Shown here: positions 44,890-56,661 of the stretch, one piece after another
Layout of the letters: each line of letters begins with the position of its first letter
How positions within the stretch are numbered: position 1 is the first letter of the stretch
Assembly: GCA_025716815.1 (NCBI GenBank)
Contig: JAIXMN010000004.1
Span: forward strand, 186,001-250,000
From: Dichotomocladium elegans
Taxonomy: Eukaryota; Mucoromycota; Mucoromycetes; Mucorales; Lichtheimiaceae
Reading direction: 5' to 3'
DNA: 64,000 nucleotides
Program-made: the position numbers and the translations under genes
Notes under the pieces: generated by a model
Databases searched by the model: none
What the model saw: only the letters and a program-made list of their open reading frames with translations
Told to the model about the DNA's origin: nothing

Positions 44890-46815
44890 ATGAACACATC
44901 CATTCGGATTCCAAGTATGGTGCTTGTAACCTCGGGCATCGTCTCGGGAATATTCGTCATCACCACACTTACCTATCTTGCCAATCGATTCAGCCGCCCG
45001 TCACCACCGCGGTTAGTTCCGTCGACCGCCACCTCGACCGCAAATACCACCTCTTCCGAAGTTCGACGAACGACCCGATTACGGCGCGCACGCAATGTCC
45101 GCCCTCGTCGAAGCCGCTCACAACGCCGATCCGACGGCGAAGAAGTAGGCAACGGCAATTCTAGTGTCTCACCGTTACAGATTTTGTCGGATTCCGAGGA
45201 CGACCTATCTTTTTGGGGTGAGGACGAGAACAAAAACTTGCTCGGTTTGATCCATGCAATATCCGAGAATCAAGCACGCAAAGGTAAAAAGGAGAGGCTT
45301 CCGTGGCAAGGATGAGAACTTAAGGTAGAATGCTATGTATATGCACATTCTTTATAGAGGGGTACATCCACAGTAAGTATTTCTTTCATGCAGCGGCTAT
45401 CCGATGCTGATAAAGACCCACTGTCCTCTGTTAGGAGGCATCACTTGCAACAAGTGTGGCATGTCTCCGATCCGAGGCATTCGCTTCAAGTGTGCTAATT
45501 GCGTTGACTTTGATCTCTGTGAGATGTGTGAGAGCGCAAATACGCACTTTACAACCCACACTTTTCTAAAGATCCGAATACCCATTCCTCCCCTCGCTAA
45601 TCCACGAAGTGCGCTGTTGCCTGCCTTCTATCCTGGCAACGAGGAGAATACAAAGTGGGCACTCTCAGACGAAGTGGCACGAGAACTCCTAGAGATTTCT
45701 CATTGTATGTAACCATGTGGATGCGCATGTGCGTGTAACATTGGGTTCCGTTTCGCTCTACGCGAGAGTTTCTCACCGAAACAACCTTATCAACCTTTAG
45801 TTGACAAACTGGAACTTGAAGCGCTTCATGAACAATTCAAAGCTTTGGCAACCGTGGTCCGTAGTCCTCCTGCCGAAGAAGGCGAGTGCGGCATCGACAA
45901 CGAGACATTCGAACAGTGTCTCGGACCATTGGGTCTTGAAAAGAATCTCATCACCGAGCGGATCTTCGCGTTCTTTGACCAGGATCGCGATGGTGTGATC
46001 AGCTTCAAAGAAATGGTGTGCGGTCTCAGTGTGCTATCTAAGGGCAACTTGGATGAAAAGATTGAATGCAAGTTGGGCGAGGTTCATGCCTTCTTCGCTT
46101 TCCTTTTTATAGTCGGCTTGTGTTCACCTATTCTTGTCTTCTAGATGCTTTCAAAGGATACGATCTTGACGAAGACGGCTATATATCACGGGAGGAGCTC
46201 TATCGGATGTTCAAGTCATACTTTTATTTGTCGATGGAACTGGTGCGAGACGTTGTGAATGCCATGGAGGACGAAATGATGAATAATTTCGAGTTTTCGG
46301 CTTCACAACCCGTGAGCGCTGCATTCAACATCACCATTCCGTCGTCGTCTCAACGAAACAACGAAGATGATGAGCGACAAGAGCAAGGGGATGAGCAACG
46401 CCTGCGACCATCCTATCCACACAAGGAGGCATATTTTGAGGAACAGTATGCAAAGGAGAAACAAGATAGCAGCGGCAATGGTGTGGCTCCTTTGTCTCCA
46501 TCATCGCCGCTCCCAGCAATAGCAGAAGTTGATTGGTCTCGGAGCAAAAACAAGCAAAGGCAGCAGCAGCAGCAGCAGCAGACCAGTGACCCGAACATCA
46601 ACAGCGGAGCGATGACGCCGAGAAAATCATGGGAGGAGAAATTCCCGATCATGGAGACTATGTCGCAAGACGCGATCAATGAAATGGTGGAGAAAACGTT
46701 CAAGACCATAGATGTCAAGCGAGAAGGATATATTAGTTTAGACGAATTCAAGCAGTGCGTACAAACGGATTCGAGCATTGTTAGCTGGTTTGAAGCGCTC
46801 GGCACGGTATTCTAA
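44890..46815 (+). CDS. Membrane-anchored ZZ zinc-finger and EF-hand protein
   Basis: The N-terminus has one TM helix (MVLVTSGIVSGIFVITTLTY), then a basic stretch. A ZZ-type finger follows: CNKCGMSPIRGIRFKCANC then DFDLCEMC. EF-hand loops are FFDQDRDGVISFKEM and DLDEDGYISREEL, with a third, weaker one (IDVKREGYISLDEF). A (CAG)n tract at about 46561-46582 gives a run of Gln. A 13-nt exon (GGGTACATCCACA at about 45360) is needed to join the first exon to the ZZ exon in phase. Calcium binding is likely; the partner is unknown. The gene converges on the aspartic protease (5 bp between stops). Confidence 0.8.
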
Positions 46816-46820
46816 GTTTA

Positions 46821-48437
46821 CTATGACGATGCTAGCGAGCGCTGACGTCGTTGCTTTGCCAAAAGAATCCAGGCGAGATGAAGAGTGGCGCATAGTGCAC
46901 TAGTGATCATCAAAGCTATAAAGAAAGACTGCATGATCAGGGTATGATGGTAGCCCATATTTCTTCTACTGCTGAGTGCGGTCGGCGATATAATCATGTC
47001 TACATCCTGTGCAAAAGATGGGGTGCAGCATGTGTCTGGATTGGATAAGGCAAACCCTAGCCTGCCTCCACCGCGGTCCCAGATGGTAGTCTTGCCAAGC
47101 AGCAACGCGTTGCCGAGTATGGTACCGGCCATGCGATTGCCACCGCCATGCGAAAGGCCTGTAAGGCTTATATTAACCCATCCAGGCGGACTGTTGATCG
47201 GCACAACGCGGACAAGGTTATCCGTGGCAATATCGACGGCTTGGCCGCTCAGTTGGACTTCCAAGACGGCCTGTGTCGGGTCAAACTGGACTGCTTCGGC
47301 GGGCAGGGAGAGCTGGGCTCGGTGCAGCCAAAATGCCTTCTCGTCCTCGTGCGATATAAAGGTTCTGTCAAACACAATCATCTTCGTTTGCCAGAGTGCC
47401 TCGAGAAGCCCGTCGAGATTCTAATGCAAATAGATGGTCACATCACGTGATGATGATGAATCAAGTGGGGGGGATGGGCATACCTGTTGGCTCAGGAGGA
47501 TGTCCTTACTACCGGTATCCACGATGGACCTGGGATGGTTTAGGCTGTCATCCATCGGAACAGGAACTCCATTTACCATAAAGCGATCGATGGACACTTC
47601 ATAATAGAGTCTGCTTGTGAGCGGCACCCAGACAATTTCGGAGGACGGCGGGATGGCGTTGCTGGGGTATCCCCCGAGCCAGAAATGGCCGACGCGGTTG
47701 CCTCCGCATGCTGCTGGAAGGGACAATGACGATGCATTGCGGGTAATCATAGCCAAGCCTTGAGCGGTGCGTGAATCGATCTGGGCAGGTGCGCAGAGCT
47801 CGTACGTGAAGACGTCTGGGAGATCCAGCTTGGCATGCGCCATGTCCAGTACAGTCTGGAGCGCAGGCGTATGGTGTCGGTCATGGTTGAAATAACGAAA
47901 ACGTGGGCGGGTCTGCAATGCTGGATAGGCGAGTCCCCAGACACCTTGGTTATGCGGGCACCGATCGACAAAGAAACGATGGTGGCGGGCGATGACATCG
48001 ACCCGTGCATAGACCGTGTGGTTGTCTGCGATCGTGACGAGCTGGCCGGTCGCATACCCTTGCCAGGAACTATGCGTCTTGCCGTTGCCGTAACTGGCAT
48101 TCACGGGATTCTCCAGCGCAGCAGGGTCGACCGTTAAGTATGGCCGTTGCACGGTGTTGATGCATGTGGGGTGCGTGCACTGGTCTGAGATGACCGCAGT
48201 ATTCGCTGATCCGGTATCCAAGATGACGTTCATCGATGTGTTGGCCACCTTGAGTTTCACATGATAGTCGCACTCTGGAGACCCATGAATGTCAAAGTGG
48301 GCAGTTAGCATCATGGATGGCGGGGAAATGAATCGAGCAAGCGTGCTGCTATCATGAAGGAAGGGAGGTGCGAGTGAGGCCGTTACATGTCTGATAAAAT
48401 TGCAGGATACAATGTTTGCTTGCTTCTTGCTGTTCAT
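46821..48437 (-). CDS. Pepsin-like aspartic protease (A1 family), membrane-anchored
   Basis: Two exons, 48437-47484 and 47420-46821 (intron GTATGC...TTAG), 517 aa. Both catalytic motifs are present: VILDTGSANTAV in the N-lobe and SIVDTGSKDILL in the C-lobe. VWGLAYPAL and YYEVSIDRFMVNG are typical of pepsin-like proteins. Several N-x-S/T sites imply a secretory route. Near the C-terminus a TM helix (SFFIALMITSALCATLHLAW) anchors the enzyme, with a short basic tail. No clear signal peptide precedes the mature-like part (MNSKKQANIVSCNF), so the true start may be an upstream or later ATG. The start codons of this gene and the GH5 gene are only 59 bp apart. Confidence 0.88.
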
Positions 48438-48496
48438 GATAAGCCGAAAAAAAACACGCGGGCAATTTCTGCTTTTTTTTTTTTATCGTTTGCACT
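48438..48496. promoter_or_regulatory. Very short bidirectional promoter/leader region
   Basis: Just 59 bp separate the divergent start codons assigned to the aspartic protease and the GH5 glucanase; a poly-T/A tract fills part of it. Confidence 0.5.
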
Positions 48497-50142
48497 ATGA
48501 CCCGCCAAATAAAGTCATTGTTCAAGAAGCTCGAGAGACGCATAGGCAGCCCGACGGAGGCCATGGCGCCTTCCACGAAATCGATGGCGCCTGATCCGAA
48601 GCTGGCGCCATTTGATCCTGTGGTGGCTGAGGTGTTCCGACATCGCAAGCACGTTGGTGTGAATCTTGGAGGAGTGTTCTGCCTGGAAGGTTGGCTGGCA
48701 CCACCGACACTCAGGTCAACGGCCGTGCCGCAGGGCTGGCAATCTGAGATTGAGTTTCTCGGAGCGTGTTCGTCGCGAGAAGCGGCGCGCGAAGCCCTCG
48801 AAGATCATTGGCAGCACTGGGGAGTGACCGAGGCCGATTTTGGGTATCTGGCATCGGTCGGCATCAACGCGGTGCGGGTGCCGATTGGTTACTGGATTGT
48901 GGCGGGGCGTGACCCAGAATTGGTTGCGAGCCCTTTTAAGCACTATCTCGGTGTATACGATACAGCAATGCACTGGCTTCTGACATTGATCGCAAGCGCC
49001 GCCAAATATGACATTGGAGTTCTTGTTGATGTTCATGGAGCGCCAGGTTATAAAACGTTGCGTTGAAACACATGAGAGGGGGGATAAGAAAGACAGAGAA
49101 ATGCTGAACCACCCCCTCCCCACTACTAGGTGGCCAGAATGGTGACAGCCACTGTGGCGTCTCCACCCGCCATGCCCAGTTTTTTAGATTTGGTTCGCAG
49201 CATAACCAGTCCATAATGCTCAAGATATATCAGAAACTTGCAAAACTGCTGGCGCCGATCAACAACGTGATTGGGCTCGAGCTACTTAACGAACCACAGG
49301 ACGATACCGCCTTGATGTCTTTTTACATTGATGCCATCAAAGCAATCCGCCAAGCAGTGCCGGATATTCAGCTTCCAATCTACATTGGAGACTGCTGGCG
49401 AGCGGATAAATACAGTGAGTTTGTCGCCGCCCTCAACAGCAGCAACAGTCCTCTGGACTTCTTTGTATTGGACACGCATCAATACTTTTGCCACACGCCC
49501 GCTGACCATGCCAAGTCTGCTGACCAGCACACCAAGCATCTCACCTCAGGGCTCAAGACACATCTACAGCAGGTCGCAAGGCGAATCCGTGGCAATCTCG
49601 TCGTGGGTGAATGGTCGGTCGTCCTCAACGGCGCATCGATTCCAGCGGACGAGCACGACGGTCAGGTGATGAAAACATTTGGCGAATGTGAGCAGAAGGT
49701 CTGGAACGACGTTGCAGCCGGACAGTTTTATTGGAACTACAAGACAACAGATGACGGGTGGTACTGGAGCTTTGTGTACTGTCAAAAGAACCACATCCTG
49801 CCGTCCAACATGGGCGGCTTTATTCGCGCAACGACGACTGATACAAGTGACGAGCAAAAAGAGAAATGGCTCAACGAAGCCTTCGATCAGCATGTGCAGT
49901 ACTGGAGCTCACAAGACGGCGCTGAGGCCATTGTGCGCGACGCATGGCAGTTCCAGAAAGGGTTCGAGGTCGGGTACGATGTCGCAACGCGGTTCGTGCA
50001 GTCCCGGAGCATGGTAGGCTTTTCAGGCCAGTTGGCGGCCGAATACGCGTCACGACATTGTCCTGGTCAACATGCGTGGCAGTTCGAACACGGTTTTCTT
50101 CAGGCAATTGGTAAAGTCAATGAAACATGTATAATTGATTAG
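48497..50142 (+). CDS. Glycoside hydrolase family 5 glucanase (exo-1,3-beta-glucosidase type)
   Basis: Two exons, 48497-49046 and 49130-50142, 520 aa. GH5 features: GVNLGGVFCLEGWLAP, INAVRVPIGYWIV, VLVDVHGAPG, LELLNEPQDD with the acid/base Glu, DTHQYF, and VVGEWSVVL with the nucleophile Glu, then FYWNYKTTDDGWYWSF. No signal peptide is seen, so it could be a cytosolic exo-glucanase like fission yeast Exg3. The C-terminal ~100 residues (YWSSQDGAEAIVRDAW) follow the barrel. Substrate (beta-1,3-glucan or a glucosylceramide) is not proven by sequence. Confidence 0.9.
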
Positions 50143-50555
50143 TTATTTCTTAAATAAATAAATAAAAAGCGACTTGCTGCGGACATATCAGAAAAGAATG
50201 GTACATGAACAAGGGCAGTGACAACTCGTATCTTTTGTGAGTAAACTATATGAAGCAAAGGGTGTAAAAGAGGACATGTCAAAACAAGTGCAATCCATAT
50301 AAGCTTATATGGGTACAGATAACCGCTAACATGATAAGAAAAAGAGTCAAGTTTGATAGATTGCTGCGTACTTCACTTAATGTATATTAAAATACATGGA
50401 TACGCAACTACAATGGCGAAAAAAAAAGAAAGCGGTAGGATGCGCGGGTGGCGAAGATAGCGTTTTGTGCAGGGTAAAAAAAAGACAGCAAAGAAAGGTT
50501 ATACTGTGGCAAGGATGATCATATATATGTGCCGCTGCCACTGTGTCATAGATGG
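50143..50555. other. Intergenic region between convergent genes
   Basis: AT-rich 3' UTR region of GH5 and the kinase with AATAAA-like runs (AAATAAATAAATAAA at about 50150). No gene seen. Confidence 0.4.
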
Positions 50556-51582
50556 TTATGCTAGCCATGTCGATCGGCCATCGTTGCTGGGTGTTTGGGG
50601 TGGTGTAGGCGGGAAAATGTCCTGAAGCTTTAGCGCGGTTGCATGGGAAAAAGAAAGGGGATCCAAAGATAAAACGTGACCGTCTGTAAGTTTCTCCCGA
50701 TCTTCTACGTCAGCTGTCCGTGTAAAGAATTCACACTGGCGGATGAGGGTCTCGAGCTCGTCTAAGCCAATGCGACGGGTGGGGTCAATGCACAGGACCC
50801 GTTTGAGAATCTCGTGCAACTGCCGTGAAATCGGTAGGACTCGATAGATATGGTCTCGATCGGCTAAATAGGCCTTGAATGTCTCGTCATCAAGACAAGC
50901 CCGGTGCCATGGATTGCGACGTGCAGCCAGATTGATAAGAATGATACCGAGGGCCCAGACGTCATTCGGTGCGGTTGCATAAGTGTGAGAGGAAGGAAAC
51001 GGTGTGTGAGCCTCTTGGGACTCTAAATCCAGTGCTCGTTGAGAGACAGAGAGAAATGATAGGTGTGCATTCTTTTCTTTTACCTGGTGAGAAATAGAGA
51101 GTACTTCCGCATTCAAGTTCGTTGGTGACAGAGTCGAGGGTGGCTAGGCCAAAGTCAGCGATCTTCAGAGTGTAGCCGCTTTCAAACACAAGGATGTTTT
51201 CGGGTTTCAGATCCCTATGGTATACGCCACGTTGGTGACAGAATCGCAGTGCATCAATCAGTTGCAGAAACACGCGCTGGATCAGCGTGTGGTTGCTATA
51301 GTATGGATTTCTTTCGGTGATGACCTTAAAGAGGTCTCCTTCAGGTGCGTACTCAAGCACCATGTGAGCTGTTGTATCTGAGTCGTATAAAATTCGTTCA
51401 AGCCGAACGATGTGTGGATGAACCATCAATTTGGCATGTATTACGAACTCATCTCTGTTTCTGCGGCTTTTGTCAATAGATTTGATAGCATAGAGCCTGC
51501 TGGAGCGTCGATCACGAGCGAGGACGACTTGACCATAAGAGCCAGTGCCCAAGGTGGAAAGAACCTCGTATTGATCGTGCAT
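50556..51582 (-). CDS. Ran1/Pat1-like serine/threonine protein kinase
   Basis: Two exons, 51582-51084 and 51022-50556, 321 aa. All kinase landmarks are present: glycine loop LGTGSYGQVVLA, Lys in YAIKSID, YHRDLKPENI (catalytic Asp), KIADFGLAT and SPESQEAHTP, followed by YATAPNDVWALGIILINLAA. The insertion TAPNDVW with NPWHRA is the style of fission yeast Ran1 and yeast Vhs1/Sks1, negative regulators of meiotic entry and glucose/arrest responses. The protein is little more than the kinase domain. Expression and targets are not known. It diverges from the antiporter with about 330 bp between starts. Confidence 0.9.
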
Positions 51583-51915
51583 ATGAAAAAGAAAGATACG
51601 TATTTTCTGTTTTCCTGGAGTGTCTATTTGTATTCCATGGGCCCAATTTGGGGGGGATTGGACTGGGCATAAGGCGGGAAGCTCTTCGGGGGAGAGGAGG
51701 GAGAGGGCCAGAGTCCAGGCCGCTCATCCCGAAAGTAACGCATCTTTGTAACTTGTCGCACATATCCTCAACCCAAATTTGGAAACCCAGCGCGCAACTG
51801 CACTCCACCCATTCCGCCTTCTCGATTTGGGAATTTCGTTGTGTATCTACTGTGTTCGTGCGGTTGCAACTACGAATCCTGCGCGCATTTTCTCGACAAA
51901 AAGGAGCCTCACTCC

Positions 51916-54379
51916 ATGCGCATTGGCCCATTATTCCTTGTACTGGCCTACTGGGGCTGGACTTTAGTAACCTGTCTTCCGTCCGATGCAAAGGCAAATA
52001 CCAACAGCGTTTGTTTCTTTTCTCTCGAGGCATCCCTGACATTTTCACCATAGACATATAAAGCTCCCGACTCGATGCGAGTTGTTCAGATCATCGAACA
52101 AGGACGACGACATCGACACGAACTACAGCTCGAGAAAGAACGGCTTTACGAAAGTATCAAGCAGTTTAAACCTGGCAGTGATGAATTGTTTCGTCTTGCC
52201 GATGTCAAGCTTAGCGATTTTGACGCATTCGAGAATTTGGTATTCGGCATGATGGATATCTACGACCAGACTGTGCATCAACAGTTGACACAAACGAGCT
52301 ACGATTTCCGTACACCTGCCCTTAAGCTCACGTTTGATTTCCAGCTTGCCATTAAAGAATCCCACGAACATCTCCGGTCGCACTCCTTTGACGAACTTTC
52401 TGAGCTGAAACATCACGTCGACGAGCCTAGACAGCGCGTTGACCCCAACATGAATGGATACACACCTCACCATGTTCACAACGACGGCGATGCACCTGAC
52501 TCACATGAAGCCATCCAAGAAATACTGCAGGGCATGTTGCAAGAAATACGGCAAAATGCGGACCAGCTTGAAAAGGGAATGCAGGGCCATCACCTCAGCT
52601 TTTCAGGTGGCAAAATCGAGACTGTACTTAAGATGAATACTGACGACTCGGGGGGCGACTCGGGTGGCGACGAGAATGCGGTCCTCATTGATCAGGATAA
52701 TAATGAATATACCATGACTCGACCCTCTGATACGACGGTGATCTACGAAGGTATGAATAAGAGGGCAAATATGAAAGAAAAGCAAAGCCTCTGGTTAACT
52801 CTTTTTCTTTTTCAAAAAGATATGCAGCTGCTGCACGATTTTATTCTCATTGTGATATGCTCCTATTGCTTGGGCTGGATATTCGCGGCACTGGGACTCC
52901 CTGGTAAGGAAATGCTCAGTTGGATGCACAAAAACAAGCAAGAAATGAATACTAATAGAAGGAGGGTTATTTAGCCTTCTTTGGATACATTTTGGCCGGC
53001 ATAATAACAGGACCTGCGGGTTACAACCTAATCGAGGCAAGAACATTTTGGGGAGGATTCGTCTGGTATGCTGACTCTTTGAGAATAACATAGGAATTGA
53101 TCCAAACGGAGACGCTCGCACAGCTTGGTGTTGTTTTTATTGTTTTCGTGCTCGGCCTGGAGTTTTCATTAGATAAGCTTAAGGCCATGTGGCGCACTGT
53201 TCTGAGCGGTGCGACGCTGATCCTTGCAGTGACAGTCGTTTTCTTTGTTATTATGGGCGCGATCGTAGGCGCATCGGTAAAGGAGGCGATTTTTGTTGGT
53301 GCCTGCGTGAGCCTGAGCTCGACTGCGGTGGTTGTGAAGTGTATCAAATTGGATCATTTGGAGCAGCTGTATGGCCTTTTGGTGATGCAAGATGTGCTTC
53401 TTGGATTCATGCTGGTATGTGTGTGTGCATGAGCAGAACAACCAGCGACAACATTTTAATTTTTTGACATTGTGCCTTCACCGAAAACCCAATCTAGGCC
53501 ATCATTCCTGCATTAGCCGAGTCAGGTGTCCAAGTCTTCATTGCCATCGTTAAAATCGCTCTGGCGTTTGCCTTTTTTGGTGCGCTGTGCTATACCATCC
53601 TCAAGGGCATTCCGTACCTGCCAAAAGCACTTCACGCTATTTTCCCGCAGCTGACTGTTCACTACAGCCACGAGTTAACCGTGCTCGGCACAATCGCCAT
53701 TTGTCTGGTGATGCTTCTGATATCCAACCAGCTCGGCCTGGGCATGGAGGTCGGTTGTTTCACTGCGGGTGTGCTGCTTAGGTCGCGCCGCGGTATGTTC
53801 GAGTCTTCCCTCGCGGCTATTGAGCCAGTACGCGATCTGTTCGCCTGTCTCTTCTTTGCATCGATTGGTCTCCACGTGTATCCTTCGTTTTTGGCATCCG
53901 AGGCGCTTTTGCTGCTGACACTGGCAGCCGCCGTAATTGGGTTCAAATATGTGGCAACGCTCGGGATTCTGCTCTTTTTGGGAGTGGACCTATCTAAATC
54001 GTCGACCATGGCGGCTGCATTGGCGCAAATTTCTGAGTTTGCCTTCGTGTTGGCGTCCAGGGGCAAAATCCTGAATATCATCTCCAGGGAGGTGTATTAT
54101 TTGCTGCTGGCAGTGACTTCCTTGACCATTATGGGTACTCCTTTGCTATGGAAGTTAGTCGAGAAAACTGCACTCGCTGATGTCTCGACGTCCCAGCAAG
54201 GGTATAGCGTTAGCGGCGGTGTTAACCATCATACGGGACCTTCTGCTCTTAGCGGGGTCACTAACCACCATCATACCTCGCACCGCTCCACATCTTCGTA
54301 CCATAATCACCACCACCAATATGACCATGGTCCCAAGGTGGTAACCATCTCCATTGACGACAATGACAAGATTGCCTAA
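51916..54379 (+). CDS. CPA2-type cation/proton antiporter (KefB/TMCO3-like) with His-rich tail
   Basis: Multi-exon. The first exon (ATG 51916) encodes MRIGPLFLVLAYWGWTLVTC, a signal peptide, and joins in phase (GTTTGT...CATAG) to the exon beginning TYKAPDSMRVVQIIEQ. A ~230-residue lumenal, partly coiled region precedes about twelve TM segments. Antiporter motifs seen: AFFGYILAGIITGPAGYN, LGVVFIVFVLGLEFSLDKL, SSTAVVVKCIKL and VLLRSRRGMFE, then FFASIGLHV. The tail is His-rich (NHHHTSHRSTSS). CPA2 antiporters exchange Na+ or K+ for H+; the compartment is likely vacuolar/endosomal by family analogy, not shown here. The extended N-terminus resembles TMCO3. Confidence 0.88.
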
Positions 54380-54753
54380 GCAGTCTACTTTGTAGTGTAT
54401 ATATATATATATATATATATACAACATTATCTCTGCATGCATACTGAATTTGCACTAGTTTCTCCCTTCCCAACGATCCCTTTCCCTTCCTCCATAGATT
54501 TTGTCCATTTCAGTGGTTCTCTCTTTTATACATAGACTTTTTTATATAAATAAAGAAAATAAATAACGAACGTGGTATAACTACCAGGTCAAGTTGCCAG
54601 AGTAGCTCTTCATTTAGAAAGGTCGTTTTGTTTGGTCCCTCCCCCATTTCTTTTCTCTTTCGGGTCATAAAGACAGAAAGATGGAGATGGTATACATAAA
54701 CAAAAGGGGAAAACTTGATTCTTGGTGGAGGAGAAGACGGAGAGAGGGTAAGG
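54380..54753. other. Intergenic region between convergent genes
   Basis: Holds the (TA)n tract and AAATAAA poly-A-like signals near 54548-54565. No gene seen. Confidence 0.4.
54398..54421. repeat. (TA)n microsatellite
   Basis: A perfect TA run downstream of the antiporter stop codon. Confidence 0.9.
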
Positions 54754-55665
54754 CTAGACCTTTTGAGGTATAATCCATTCGCTCTTGATGTTATCCATGG
54801 TCTGGTATTGCAGCTGCTGACGCTTCATACTGCTTTCTCTGAGCCGGAGGAGCATCGACCCGTAGTTGTCAAAGTATCTTTTGAGCTCTGTGACGTCGAG
54901 CGCAGCCCAGCGTCCCTCATCGTCGTGCTTGACCAGATGGAGTGGATGGATGAGGCCGCGATATGCTTTCCAGATCTCTTTTTCAAACAAAGTGTTGTTG
55001 TTGTCCAGCTGCTCATCATCACTCTGGATCGGCAACCAATAGCCATAGCCCTGCCAGACAATCATCCAGCCCTCCTTATCCTTGGAGATATCGAGTGTAT
55101 TGTCGTACTCTACCGCTCTCGGATTCGTCTTCTTTTTTTCATTTTCCTGAGCTCCCGCCACGGATTCCTCGGGCATGATCATGCCTCCATGGAGGTCCGA
55201 CAGATCTTGGGTGACCAAGACAGGCACGAGTTGCATGCTGCTCCGATGCGTCGCCCGCTCTTCTTCGTTAGACTGTTTCAGTTTCTGAGGCGTCGCGTAG
55301 AGCACGGCCGACAAAGACCTGCGGATCTGGCTCTTGACCTCCTTGTGATTCGATTGATGTGCCTCCGTAGGATCGTACTGCGATGAGCGCTTGGTATTCG
55401 GTTGCTGCTGAATGGATGATCGGAATGACTTTATGTACAAACTCTGCGTCTTTTGCGTTCGTCGTTTTGGGGTTTGTGCCGGCTCTGGCGGGGCTTGTTG
55501 TGTATGTGGTTGCTTCTCCTCGAGGGTTTCTTCCGTTGCTGCTGTTGCCGCCGCCGCCGCCGCCGGAGCCGTTGCCGGGGCCGGAGACGGTGCTTTTGAC
55601 CTGCTGAAGAAGCCGCCAAAGGAAAATCGTTTGCTTTTTATGGTGGTGGTGGTGGTGGCGGCCAT
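54754..55665 (-). CDS. Uncharacterised protein with Ala/Pro/Gln-rich N-terminus
   Basis: A single exon of 303 codons. The N-terminus is low complexity (MAATTTTTIKSKRFSFGGFF, then Ala and Pro runs), followed by basic/Gln-rich disordered DNA. The C-terminal ~110 residues look folded: DKEGWMIVWQGYGYWLPI, KEIWKAYRGLIHPLHLVKHD, LKRYFDNYGSMLLRLRESSM. I recognise no family. The antisense frame (223 codons, 54715-55386) is a shadow. A CT-rich and (GA)n promoter tract lies upstream at 55670-55830. Confidence 0.7.
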   Translation of the reverse strand: MAATTTTTIKSKRFSFGGFFSRSKAPSPAPATAPAAAAAATAATEETLEEKQPHTQQAPPEPAQTPKRRTQKTQSLYIKSFRSSIQQQPNTKRSSQYDPTEAHQSNHKEVKSQIRRSLSAVLYATPQKLKQSNEEERATHRSSMQLVPVLVTQDLSDLHGGMIMPEESVAGAQENEKKKTNPRAVEYDNTLDISKDKEGWMIVWQGYGYWLPIQSDDEQLDNNNTLFEKEIWKAYRGLIHPLHLVKHDDEGRWAALDVTELKRYFDNYGSMLLRLRESSMKRQQLQYQTMDNIKSEWIIPQKV

Positions 55666-56243
55666 TGCGGTGGGAGGTAGGGTGGGGAGAGGGGGAAAGG
55701 CGGGAGTCGATAAAGCGATGAAGAAAAAAGGAGATGAGGTAAAAGAGAAAAAGAGAAGAGAAGCGAAAGAGAGAGGAAAAAAAAAAGCTCACGCTCACGC
55801 TCGCACTCGTACGCACTCGTACGCACTCTCCCTCTCGTTCCCTCTCACCCGCTTATTCTTTTGTTGCTGTTTTAAGAAAGAAGGAGGGAACTTTTTTTTT
55901 TTCATTTCTTGTCAAACATACACGGAGTTTGGACCCGCATGCAGACTTGCTGAATATGTCCAACCCGATATTCTGCTAACTGCAAACCATCCACCGCTGT
56001 ACCGATACGTAGATCGCGCACCAGATGCGTATGCGTGACTTAGTCAGGTTGGCTCTAAAGCTCAGAGAGTGAAAGGCCGGACGTATGGGTACCAAATCGC
56101 GTTTTCAGAGAACATGCTCTTTTGTGCCCTGTACCAACAGTCTACGTATCATTGACATACAGATTTGCTAAGTGAAGGAATCAGCACACGCCAGATTTTT
56201 GAGTCGAGGCGCTTGTCCCCCTCCACTGTTCTTGCTATTTTGA
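55666..56243. other. Intergenic region
   Basis: Purine-rich promoter region of the previous minus-strand gene, then unremarkable DNA to 56243. Confidence 0.35.
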
Positions 56244-56450
56244 TCATCCTCTGCTAACTTTACGGGCTCCATACCAATGCTCGAAATCGCTCGTCACGTG
56301 AGTACTAGGCTCAGTTTGGGAGTTGGAGTGATACAGTCGCTTTGAAAGCATGTCGGCTAGAAAAAAGGTTGCTATTAAAAAAATAATATAGAGCATAAGT
56401 GGGCTTTCTCCACGTGTAGAGCGATCTTTTGTCTTACCTGATACTCCCAT
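56244..56450 (-). CDS. Possible small single-pass membrane protein
   Basis: A 68-codon frame from an ATG at 56450 (MGVSGKTKDRSTRGESP) has one good TM helix (LMLYIIFLIATFFLADML) and a polar tail ending in ARKVSRG. A donor-like GTAAGA at its fifth codon means an alternative splice form is possible. No family recognised. It is kept because of the well-formed single-TM architecture. Confidence 0.4.
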   Translation of the reverse strand: MGVSGKTKDRSTRGESPLMLYIIFLIATFFLADMLSKRLYHSNSQTEPSTHVTSDFEHWYGARKVSRG

Positions 56451-56661
56451 TGTTTTTTTTTTCTCAATTCCCGCCTCCACTTCTAATCTACCGTCAGAAC
56501 TATTACTCTTGCAAACAATTAGACTGTATGAAGCAATTATCCTTATGGTGCTTCCTGTACAACGTGTCTCAAAATGGTACACTTACGAATGGCTGCAGAG
56601 CGCTCGCTTTGAGTCACGAATGGCAGGAGCATGTCTTGTTAGGATATGGATAGTATCCATA
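56451..56661. other. Intergenic region up to the element D relic
   Basis: No supportable gene. Confidence 0.3.

Noticed and set aside
54715..55386. 223-codon plus-strand ORF
   Set aside because: Antisense shadow of the 303-codon minus-strand gene, whose reading is richer in normal fungal composition.
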